Source of the DNA: CAZRIE01 sp964600075
GTDB lineage: Bacteria > Bacteroidota > Bacteroidia > Flavobacteriales > Flavobacteriaceae
DNA length: 46,452 nt
NCBI GenBank assembly: GCA_964600075.1
Contig: CAZRIE010000020.1
Span: 1-46,452 of the forward strand
Direction of reading: 5' to 3'
A program made the position numbers and the translations under genes. Position 1 is the first letter of the stretch, and each line of letters begins with the position of its first letter. Below the pieces are notes generated by a model. It made no database searches. It saw nothing but the letters and a program-made list of their open reading frames with translations, and had not been told where the DNA came from. Of this stretch, positions 18,290 through 26,298 are shown in pieces.

Positions 18290-19504
18290 ATGAGCACAAG
18301 AAGAAAAGCATTAAAAACACTGTCCACTTTACCTTTGGTGGGAGGCATATTAGGTCCGAGTCTATTGACGGCCAAAGTAGCGGAAGAAATAGTAGCAAAG
18401 CCCTTGGCACGGGACTTTTTTAAAGAACTGGGCTTAAGAACCTTTATAAATGCGGCGGGCACATATACCTCGATGACCGGATCTTTGATGCATAAAGAGG
18501 TGACCAATGCGATTAGCTACGGGGCTACGGAATATGTGAATTTAGATGAACTTCATGACAAGGTAGGGGAGCGTATCGCTCAGTTGTTAGAGTGTGAATA
18601 TGCTACAGTGTCTTCTGGCGCATTCGGCGCTATGACCATCGGTTTGGCGGGTATCATTTGCGGTATGGACGAGGAGAAGGTCAAACAGCTTCCCGATACT
18701 ACAGGGTTAAAAAATGAGGTCATTGTACAAGAAAAACATGATATTGGGTATACTCATGCACTTATCAATACCGGATCCAAAATCGTTTCCGTCAAGTCGG
18801 CAAAGGACTTAGAAAAGGCCATTAACAAAAACACGGCCATGCTCTGGTTTTTGAATGCCAATACCGATGCAGGAGAAATTAAGCATGAAGAATTTATAGC
18901 CTTGGGCAAGAAGCATAACATACCCACTTTTATCGATTGTGCCGCTGATGTACCGCCCGTTGAGAACCTCTTTAAATTTACCAAATTGGGATTTGATCTC
19001 GTATGTTTTTCAGGAGGCAAGGGAATTCGTGGCCCTCAAAGTGCAGGCCTGCTTTTGGGAAAAAGAAAGTATATCGAAGCGGCCCGATTACACACTCCAC
19101 CTAGGGGCACGACCATTGCAAGGGGCATGAAAGTCAATAAAGAAGAGGTCTTGGGCATGTTAGTGGCTCTGGAACTCTATCTCGCTAGGGATCATAAAAA
19201 GGAGTGGGAACTTTGGGAAAACCAGATTACACTGATCAGCGATAGTGCGAAATCGGTTCAAGGTGTGGAGACCGAAATTCATGTGCCCCCGCGTGCTAAC
19301 CATGTGCCCAGTCTTAAAATCCGTTGGGACGAAAGCATCGTGAAAATATCAAAAGGCGATATGCGAAAACAATTGCGAGACGGTCATCCCTCTATCGAAA
19401 CAGTTGGGAGCAAAGAGGAAGTGGGCATTACGACTTGGATGATGGAACCCGGACAAGAACGTATTGTGGCGAGAAGGGTCAAAGAAGTGCTTGAAAATGC
19501 GTAA
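18290..19504 (+). CDS. SelA-like PLP-dependent lyase (fold type I), exported
   Basis: A 404-residue fold type I PLP enzyme of the SelA/DgaE-like group, related to D-glucosaminate-6-phosphate ammonia-lyase rather than to true selenocysteine synthase. The Schiff-base lysine is Lys244 in F-S-G-G-K-G-I-R-G-P-Q-S-A-G, and Asp216 in F-I-D-C-A-A-D should pair with the pyridine nitrogen. The N-terminus S-T-R-R-K-A-L-K followed by a hydrophobic stretch resembles a Tat signal; Tat would suit an enzyme folded with its cofactor before export. RidA genes lie on both sides, as expected if the enzyme releases an enamine or imine by beta-elimination. No selenium-pathway genes are nearby. Likely a deaminating lyase acting on an amino acid or amino sugar acid; substrate unknown. 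Confidence 0.85.
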   Translation: MSTRRKALKTLSTLPLVGGILGPSLLTAKVAEEIVAKPLARDFFKELGLRTFINAAGTYTSMTGSLMHKEVTNAISYGATEYVNLDELHDKVGERIAQLLECEYATVSSGAFGAMTIGLAGIICGMDEEKVKQLPDTTGLKNEVIVQEKHDIGYTHALINTGSKIVSVKSAKDLEKAINKNTAMLWFLNANTDAGEIKHEEFIALGKKHNIPTFIDCAADVPPVENLFKFTKLGFDLVCFSGGKGIRGPQSAGLLLGKRKYIEAARLHTPPRGTTIARGMKVNKEEVLGMLVALELYLARDHKKEWELWENQITLISDSAKSVQGVETEIHVPPRANHVPSLKIRWDESIVKISKGDMRKQLRDGHPSIETVGSKEEVGITTWMMEPGQERIVARRVKEVLENA

Positions 19505-19529
19505 TATTATTGTAAGTAACATTTATCAA

Positions 19530-20108
19530 ATGAGAACAATCCTATTTTCACTTGTCGTATTGACTTTTGTCTCCTGTAATCAAGTTGTGGAACAACAGCA
19601 AGAAACAATTGTGCAACCGGAAAAAAAAGAAGCCATTGACCCAAATTATAATCCAGAGGCAAAACTAAAAGAACTGGGTATCGAATTAAGCACTCCCTCA
19701 TCTCCCGTGGCCAATTATGTCAATGCCGTACGTACCGGAAATCTGATTTTCTTGTCTGGCAAAGGCCCTTTAAAGGCGGATGGCCAAAATATCACTGGAA
19801 AAGTTGGAGCTGACTTGACCATTGAAGAAGGCTATGAGGCGGCTCGTGTTACTGGTATCAACCAGCTTTCCGTTTTAAAGGCAGAGCTGGGTAACCTCAA
19901 TAAAGTAAAACGCATCGTGAAGGTCAAAGGTATGGTCAATTGTACTCCCGATTTTCCTGACCAACCTAAAGTGGTCAATGGCTATTCCGATTTGATGGTA
20001 GCGGTTTTCGGCGAGCGCGGTAAACATGCGCGTGCGGCGGTGGGCATGGGTTCTTTACCCGGCAATATTGCCATTGAGGTCGAAATGATCGTGGAGGTTA
20101 CTGATTAA
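19530..20108 (+). CDS. RidA family lipoprotein
   Basis: A second RidA-domain protein in the cluster. I chose the ATG at 19530 over the earlier in-frame ATGs at 19464 and 19497 because it gives a clean lipoprotein signal (M-R-T-I-L-F-S-L-V-V-L-T-F-V-S-C, lipid Cys16) and avoids overlap with the upstream gene. The 192-residue product has a Gln/Glu-rich linker and then a RutC/RidA domain from about 45. The catalytic arginine is present (Arg168 in H-A-R-A-A-V), followed by the family pattern S-L-P-G-N-I-A-I-E-V-E. It is only distantly similar to the Tat-like RidA upstream, so it is not a recent duplicate. A membrane-anchored RidA next to an exported PLP enzyme is unusual. Confidence 0.87.
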   Translation: MRTILFSLVVLTFVSCNQVVEQQQETIVQPEKKEAIDPNYNPEAKLKELGIELSTPSSPVANYVNAVRTGNLIFLSGKGPLKADGQNITGKVGADLTIEEGYEAARVTGINQLSVLKAELGNLNKVKRIVKVKGMVNCTPDFPDQPKVVNGYSDLMVAVFGERGKHARAAVGMGSLPGNIAIEVEMIVEVTD

Positions 20109-20123
20109 ATAAAAGTAACAAAG

Positions 20124-21131
20124 ATGAAAAAGGAAGCGTTTGCCAATTTACTTGTTAAGGGCATGCTGTTTTTCTTAGTCCTCTTATTTTTCTCTACCTG
20201 CAAAACCAAGGGGAACGAACCTGAATTCTTAATGCGCACGGCATTATTGGTCAATGAAGACCATACCTGGTATCAAGCATTTGTCTATTTTGGGGAAATC
20301 TTGGAAGAACGCTCTAAAGGAAGAATCAAAGTCGAACTATATCCTTCGGAACAATTGGCGAAGGAAATCGAAGCCATTCGTTTGATTCAGGCAGAAGTCA
20401 TCGACATGACGACCACGGGTTCCACATTGACAAATTGGTTCGAAGTGGCCACATTTTGCGAACTCCCTTTTTTAATGCAAGATTCTTTAGATATGGCCCG
20501 GTACATCAAAGGCCCTATCGGCAAATTGATGGAGCAGGAAATGATCGAGAAAACAGGTCTACGAGCTTTAGGGCATTTTCAGCGTGGCCCTAGGCATTTG
20601 ACTTCAAATCGACCGATACGTCATCCCGATGATCTAAAGGGCTTGATTATTCGGGTGCCAAATGTACCTTCTTTCGTATCGACTTGGAAGGCCCTTGGAG
20701 CAAAGCCAACACCCATGGCATTTTCAGAGGTATTCACGTCGTTGCAGCAGGGCACTATCGAGGCTCAGGAAAATCCGTTTGCGATGATTAACAATGCAGG
20801 CTTTGCCGAAGTGCAAAAATACCTTAACCTTACCGGACATGTATTGAGTTGGGTGTACCCTGTGGTCGGCGAAAAACAATTTCAAAAGCTTCCACCTGAC
20901 CTTCAAGAAATTTTTTTGCAGGCAGGTAAGGATATGCAGAAATACGAGCACGCCCTTTTCCTAGAAAATGAAAAGAAGGTGCAAGAGTTATTAAAGGCCA
21001 AAGGCATGGAATTCATTGAAGTGGACAAGGACGCTTTTCAACAAAAATGTGAGAAGGCCATTTACGACAGCCTTTCCCCAGAAATGCAGAAAATCTATCA
21101 CGAACTCAAAGCGGAAAAGGATGCTGCATAA
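20124..21131 (+). CDS. TRAP transporter substrate-binding protein, DctP family
   Basis: A 335-residue solute receptor with a lipoprotein-type signal (L-F-F-S-T-C, Cys26). Family features are the N-terminal H-T-W-Y-Q-A motif with helix, L-Y-P-S-E-Q-L-A-K-E near 72, and the I-I-R-V-P block near 180 holding the arginine that salt-bridges the substrate carboxylate in almost all DctP proteins. The imported molecule is therefore most likely an organic or sugar acid. It is followed by the DctQ and DctM genes with overlapping ends, so the transporter is complete. Its position right after the RidA/PLP genes suggests that the substrate is the acid produced or used by those exported enzymes. Confidence 0.93.
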   Translation: MKKEAFANLLVKGMLFFLVLLFFSTCKTKGNEPEFLMRTALLVNEDHTWYQAFVYFGEILEERSKGRIKVELYPSEQLAKEIEAIRLIQAEVIDMTTTGSTLTNWFEVATFCELPFLMQDSLDMARYIKGPIGKLMEQEMIEKTGLRALGHFQRGPRHLTSNRPIRHPDDLKGLIIRVPNVPSFVSTWKALGAKPTPMAFSEVFTSLQQGTIEAQENPFAMINNAGFAEVQKYLNLTGHVLSWVYPVVGEKQFQKLPPDLQEIFLQAGKDMQKYEHALFLENEKKVQELLKAKGMEFIEVDKDAFQQKCEKAIYDSLSPEMQKIYHELKAEKDAA

Positions 21132-21585
21132 AACCATTGGCCGTGTATTGAAATATGGCGCCCTTCTCAGCACTTGGGGTTTGATATTAACCGTATTACT
21201 TCAGATTTTTTGCCGTTTTACTCCGGTTGCCACTCCGTCGTGGACAGAGGAAGCGTCGCGTATTTTCTTTATCTATTCTATGTCTTTTGCCGCAGGTCTT
21301 GCTATGAAAAATGACTACTATGTTCATCTTGATATGTTCTACAATAAATTTCCACCAAGATTTCAACGCTTTTTAGTAAATGCTATACCTGTAATAACAT
21401 TTTTCCTCTTTGGTATCATGGCGATTTACGCTATTCAGTTTATTATATTGGGTGTTCCCGAACAATCACCGAGTATGGGTTTCAATATGGGAATTGCGTT
21501 TTTTAGTATGTTCATTATGTCGGTCTCGATCTGTTATTATCTGTGGGTCAAAATCAGGAAGAATTATAAAAATTCCAGCCTATGA
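21121..21585 (+). CDS. TRAP transporter small permease, DctQ family
   Basis: A 154-residue membrane protein with the four transmembrane segments of DctQ (about residues 12-31, 47-63, 87-110 and 124-143) and the family signature T-P-S-W-T-E-E-A-S-R after the first helix. I start it at the ATG at 21121, which overlaps the DctP stop by 11 bases; the longer frame from 21016 has a charged, non-homologous extension. It stops in a 4-base overlap with DctM. Confidence 0.93.
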   Translation: MLHKTIGRVLKYGALLSTWGLILTVLLQIFCRFTPVATPSWTEEASRIFFIYSMSFAAGLAMKNDYYVHLDMFYNKFPPRFQRFLVNAIPVITFFLFGIMAIYAIQFIILGVPEQSPSMGFNMGIAFFSMFIMSVSICYYLWVKIRKNYKNSSL

Positions 21586-22856
21586 TTTGGATTTTGGTTA
21601 TCGTTTTCGTGGTCTGTTTGGTGCTCAGGTTTCCGATTGCTTTTTCGTTAGGCTTTGCCTGTTTGAGCTATTTATTGGTCAAAGGAACTCCCCTGATTAT
21701 CGTGCCGATGAAAATGTATTCGGGCATCGATGTTTTTGTCTTGTTGAGCGTTCCTGGATTTATAATGGCAGGCAATCTTATGAACCAAGGCGGACTCACC
21801 GAAAAGATAATCACCTTTTGCAACCATTTGTTGGGCCACATTCGAGGCGGATTGTCATTGGTCAATATTGGTGCCTCTATGTTATTTGCAGGAATTTCAG
21901 GAACAGCTATTTCAGATACGGCCAGTATGGGGTCGATTATGATTCCGGCGATGAAAAAGGAAGGTTATGATACGGGATTCTCCTGCGCAGTCACTGCAGC
22001 TTCTTCTACTGTAGGCCCGATTATTCCGCCAAGTGTACCCATGATTATTGCGGCCACTTTAAGCGGGCTCTCCGTTGGGAAACTGTTTTTGGCCGGAGCA
22101 CTTCCGGGATTATTGTTGGGCATCGGACTGTTGTTTACCGCCTATTTTATTTCTAAAAAGAAGAATTATCCAAAACATAAGCGAAGTAGTTTGGGTGAAG
22201 TGGCCCGTGGTTTTGTAGATACCTTTTGGTCTCTGTTAATGACCTTTATTATACTCTATGGTATCATCGGGGGTATTTTCACGCCCACGGAAGCTTCCAT
22301 TATTGCGGTGGTATATGCTTTGATTATTGGGAAGTTTGTATACGGACGATTAAACTTCAAAAATATTCAGGTTGTTTTTTTAGATAGCATGAAGACCTCT
22401 GCTTCGTTGATGGTCTTGGTGGGTTTTGCCAACCTTTTCGGTTATATTTTGATAACCGAACAGATTCCGCAGACTATATCGAGTGAAATTCTAGGTTTCA
22501 CGACCAATAAATATGTGGTGTTGTTGCTCATTAATTTGTTGTTGATTGTTGTAGGAACGTTTATGGAAACTATTGCCGCGCTTTTGATTCTGTTTCCAAT
22601 TTTATTAAAAGTTGCCCTCGCGGTCGATGTCGACCCAATTCATTTTGCGGTAATTGCTGTTCTGAATTTGATTATCGGGCTGACAACACCTCCCGTTGGT
22701 GTATGCCTGTTTGTAGCCTCCAGTATCGGAAAAATATCGATAGGTGAAGTCAGTAAAGCCGGGCTACCGTTTTTATTGGTCAGTTTTCTGGTATTGATTT
22801 TGGTGACTTTATTTCCATGGTTTTCGTTGGCGTTGCCGAATTTGTTTATGGACTGA
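21582..22856 (+). CDS. TRAP transporter large permease, DctM family
   Basis: A 424-residue polytopic membrane protein, the normal DctM length, carrying out sodium-coupled transport with DctQ. Recognisable blocks are G-I-S-G-T-A-I-S-D-T-A-S-M-G near 107, the S-S-T-V-G-P-I-I-P-P-S-V-P-M near 143 and L-T-T-P-P-V-G-V-C-L-F in the C-terminal third; these proline/glycine hairpins form the transport site. The start overlaps the DctQ stop (ATGA), showing translational coupling. It is the last gene of the 14651-22856 cluster; a decayed gene follows. Confidence 0.95.
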   Translation: MIWILVIVFVVCLVLRFPIAFSLGFACLSYLLVKGTPLIIVPMKMYSGIDVFVLLSVPGFIMAGNLMNQGGLTEKIITFCNHLLGHIRGGLSLVNIGASMLFAGISGTAISDTASMGSIMIPAMKKEGYDTGFSCAVTAASSTVGPIIPPSVPMIIAATLSGLSVGKLFLAGALPGLLLGIGLLFTAYFISKKKNYPKHKRSSLGEVARGFVDTFWSLLMTFIILYGIIGGIFTPTEASIIAVVYALIIGKFVYGRLNFKNIQVVFLDSMKTSASLMVLVGFANLFGYILITEQIPQTISSEILGFTTNKYVVLLLINLLLIVVGTFMETIAALLILFPILLKVALAVDVDPIHFAVIAVLNLIIGLTTPPVGVCLFVASSIGKISIGEVSKAGLPFLLVSFLVLILVTLFPWFSLALPNLFMD

Positions 22857-22937
22857 TATACCGGTATTGATTTCTGTCTTGAAAAACCGGATAAGACCGA
22901 TAGGCTTCTAAAAACATAGGTATTCAAACACCTCATA

Positions 22938-24483
22938 ATGAAAATGATGAACGTGCCTCTTATCCTTTTAATTATATTTCTTTTCAATTTTAGCGATGAC
23001 GGTAGTCCGCTTGAACCCGTTACCACGGAAGATCAAAACAACGCCTCTGAAGTGGTCGTATAGTATGCAGCCGATACTGCGGATTTTCCAAATCCCGACC
23101 GTGGATTTTATCGCTATTCGGAAACGAAGGCAAGTAATTATTTGTCGCTAGACGAGGAGGAGCTAAAAGGGTATCGCAATCCGACAACTTCTCAGCGGGC
23201 CAGTTATAGTACGGTAAGCACGTTGATTTTTCGCTATTTTGTGTTCGATACATTTTTGAACAGGCCTATTTCTCCAGAGTTTTTGGCCCTTTTAGAGGCA
23301 GACTTTGTCGCTGCGCGAAATGCAGGCGTAAAGCTGATATCTCGGTTTACGTATACCACAATATCTAATTCCGGGGATTGTCCGACCGGTTTTATTTGTC
23401 CGCCCTATGGGTGATGCCCCTAAAGATATTGTTTTCGGTCACATCGCACAATTGGGTCCGATTTTGACAAAAAATGCAGATGTAATCAATTGTGTCCAAA
23501 TGGGGTTTATCGGTACTTGGGGAGAAAATTATTATACTGATTTCTTTGGTGATGCCCCTACCAATGCCAATCAAGGAAAGTTGCTAGATGAAAATTAGCA
23601 AGACCGTATCGAAGTATTGAAAGCGCTTCTGGATGCCACTCCAAAGGATATTATGATACAGGTAAGATACCCACAGATGAAACAAAGGTATGTGTACGGT
23701 ATCGATGCCGGAACGGATTCCGCTCCGCTTACGGAAACGGAGGCTTTTTCGAAAACAGACAAGGCGCGTATCGGCATGCATAACGATTGTCTTTTTGCTA
23801 GTGCCGATGATTTTGGTACTTATGCGGATTATGGTAATACGGCTACACGTGATGCCATAGATATCGAAAACCTAAAGCCCTATTTTGCCGAAGACAGTAA
23901 GTATGTTATCATTGGTGGGGAGACCTGCAACGATGGTTTTAGTCCCCAGAACGATTGTGCTCCGACAGGTATGGCGGATACCGACTTAAGAGAAGTCCAT
24001 TATACCTTCCTGAATGCCGATTACAACAATGAAGTGAATAACGATTGGGTAGAAGGTAGCTGTATGCAGGATATAAAAAATAATCTAGGTTATCGATTCG
24101 TGATGAAAAAGGGTACTTACCCATCTGAATTAGCGGCCAGGGAAACAATAAAACTAAGGTTAGAAATCGAGAACGTGGGGTACGCTTCACCTGTAAAGTC
24201 GAGAACCGTATGGTTAATACTTAAAAATAAGGTATCTGGTGAAATCATTATTTTTGATTTTGACACCGATATTCGAAAGTGGTTTTCACAAGTCTCACTT
24301 TCAGGTAGTTTTGTTGTTCCAGATACGCTACCAAAAGGTGATTATGAACTGTTTCTACATTTGGCCGATACCTATGAACGTATTTCCGAGCGCCCGGAAT
24401 ACAGTATTCGATTGGCCAATGACAATGTTTGGGAGGAGACTACGGGGTATAATAATTTACAGCATACCATGGTCATCAAATAA
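22938..24483 (+). pseudogene. Broken DUF4874/DUF4832 protein
   Basis: Joined across its breaks this encodes a roughly 510-residue DUF4874 (N-P-D-R-G-F-Y-R-Y near the start) plus DUF4832 protein, a secreted family linked to polysaccharide use in Bacteroidota. Three lesions are visible. An in-frame TAG at 23061-23063 falls after the leader. A one-base insertion in the G-run at 23409-23411 shifts the frame (two Gs would read P-Y-G-D-A-P-K-D). A TAG at 23596-23598 stands where Trp (TGG) is expected in D-E-N-W-Q-D-R. The rest is well conserved to the C-terminus, so decay is recent. Sequencing error could explain the indel but hardly both nonsense codons. Confidence 0.85.
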
Positions 24484-24880
24484 AAAGTTAATAAGCTAAA
24501 AACCCACATGCTCTCATTCTTCTTTTTTGTTGTTTATGAATTAAAATATGTAATCTTCTGAAACTTCTAATAAAAGTTGGTCTGTCAATATAGTTACCTA
24601 CTTTTTTCTATTATTTTCATTAAATTACATTAAGCATTATTTATGGTTGCCAAAGTTTACTCGAAAGCATAGAACTTATATTTAGAATAGTAGATTCATT
24701 AAGGAATATCTCATTAAAGAGCGTGCGCTTTCTAGAACTACAATAAAAACCGAGTAATTTTTATTACCGAACCTACGACCCTATTTATTAGGATATTGAA
24801 CCATGAATCGAGATGTAATACTTCTGGTGAAATTTCTCTAATCTAGAGAAGATAAAGGAATTACTAAAGTCAAATGAAGG
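24484..24880. other. 397-base AT-rich intergenic region
   Basis: Between the broken DUF4832 gene and the PH-domain gene. I see no coding remnant, clear terminator or RNA gene. The last bases before the next start (AAATGAAGG) contain a weak purine-rich stretch that could serve as a ribosome binding site. Confidence 0.4.
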
Positions 24881-25291
24881 ATGAAAAAATATCCATCTAA
24901 AATCAGTTATGGTCTGCTATCAATTATTTTGATTGTATTGATAGGAAGTACAATACCATTGCTTTCTTCACCAGTGTGGACTGGTTTAATTATCAATCTC
25001 CTGCTTTTACTTTTTGTAGCACATATATTCTCCAACACCTATTACTTGATAGATGGAAAGTTTTTGCTCGTAAAATCGGGATTCATCATAAACAAGAAAA
25101 TCGATATCAAAATGGTGAAAAGTATAAAGGAAACTAGCAGCCTAATAAGTGCCCCTGCATTGTCCTTCGATAGACTTGAGGTAAACTGGGGAAAATATAC
25201 GGGTATTGTTATATCACCTAGAGAGAAGCTTGAATTTATCGAGCATATGACCAGTATTAACCCTCAAATCGAGGTCCTAATTAAAAAGTGA
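24881..25291 (+). CDS. PH domain-containing membrane protein
   Basis: A 136-residue protein with two predicted transmembrane segments (about residues 9-28 and 31-50) followed by a small bacterial PH-like domain of the former DUF1200 (bPH_4) type: Y-Y-L-I-D-G-K-F-L-L-V-K-S-G near 54, I-K-M-V-K-S-I near 76 and the C-terminal I-N-P-Q-I-E-V. Such proteins are conserved in Bacteroidota and have no established function. It stands 39 bases before the alpha/beta hydrolase gene on the same strand. Confidence 0.8.
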   Translation: MKKYPSKISYGLLSIILIVLIGSTIPLLSSPVWTGLIINLLLLLFVAHIFSNTYYLIDGKFLLVKSGFIINKKIDIKMVKSIKETSSLISAPALSFDRLEVNWGKYTGIVISPREKLEFIEHMTSINPQIEVLIKK

Positions 25292-25330
25292 CTATAAAGG
25301 TTTGAATAAACTATAAATCAAAATAAAAAT

Positions 25331-26155
25331 ATGTCCAAAATCAAGGTTGTTCTGTGTGTTTTTCTTTTTGCTGGAAGTACTTCTTATTCGCAAATCACAT
25401 ATGAACTAAAGGAAAATATATCCTATTATGACACGGCTTCCCAAACCTCCGATGTCTATCTAAAAGAACGGTGCAAGCTTGATGTCTATTACCCAAAAGA
25501 TATTACGAATGTTTCCACAGTGGTTTGGTTTCATGGTGGTGGCTTAGAGAATGGTGAAAAACATATTCCCGAAGGGTTATTGGAAAAAGGAGTTGTGGTG
25601 GTTACGGTAAATTATAGAATGCATCCGAGAGTAAAACATCCTGTTTATATTGAAGATGCGGCTGCAGCAGTTGCTTGGACCTTTAAAAATATTGAAAAGT
25701 ACAACGGAAACCCCAAAAAGGTTTTTTTGACGGGCCATTCCGCAGGAGGCTATCTTGCCAATATGGTCGGCCTTGATAAAAGTTATCTACAAAAACATGA
25801 TATCGATGCTAACAATATTGCAGGCCTGATTCCTTTAAGTGGACATGCCATTACCCATTTCACTATCCGCCGAGAAATGGGCATCGAAGGTAAGCAGCCC
25901 ATTATCGACAAATATGCACCGCTGTTTCATGTACGTAAAGATGCGCCTCCCATGTTATTGATTACAGGCAATCGTGAACTGGAACTTTTGGGCCGCTACG
26001 AAGAGGTCGCCTACATGTACCGGATGCTAAAAGTAGTCGAACACTCTGATGTCGAATTGATGGAGTTGGATGGCTACGGGCATAATATGGTATATCCCGC
26101 TATACCCTTGCTTTTGAATTTCGTCGAAGAGAAAACACGCCAGAACCAACCTTGA
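25331..26155 (+). CDS. Alpha/beta hydrolase, secreted esterase-like
   Basis: A 274-residue protein with a Sec signal (residues 4-20, ending S-Y-S-Q). It belongs to the hormone-sensitive-lipase/BD-FAE-like group of alpha/beta hydrolases: oxyanion-hole H-G-G-G at 68-71, nucleophile Ser137 in G-H-S-A-G-G, and a late catalytic His in G-Y-G-H-N-M-V-Y-P. It probably cleaves an ester in the periplasm or outside the cell, for example acetyl groups on a glycan, but the substrate is not evident. A lone gene with isocitrate dehydrogenase downstream. Confidence 0.88.
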   Translation: MSKIKVVLCVFLFAGSTSYSQITYELKENISYYDTASQTSDVYLKERCKLDVYYPKDITNVSTVVWFHGGGLENGEKHIPEGLLEKGVVVVTVNYRMHPRVKHPVYIEDAAAAVAWTFKNIEKYNGNPKKVFLTGHSAGGYLANMVGLDKSYLQKHDIDANNIAGLIPLSGHAITHFTIRREMGIEGKQPIIDKYAPLFHVRKDAPPMLLITGNRELELLGRYEEVAYMYRMLKVVEHSDVELMELDGYGHNMVYPAIPLLLNFVEEKTRQNQP

Positions 26156-26298
26156 TCATGTTCGACGTCTATATCAAAAATTGACTCTAACTTCCTTTTA
26201 AAGCATAAAATATATTTATATATAACTTAAAAAATATAAATAATAATATATGAAATAGATTTTCGAAATTTGTTGTCAACATTAAAAATAGAACGAAC

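Noticed and set aside
18290..19504. Annotation as L-seryl-tRNA(Sec) selenium transferase (SelA)
   Set aside because: The leader is export-like, the active-site block is of the DgaE-like branch, and no selB, selD or tRNA-Sec is nearby.
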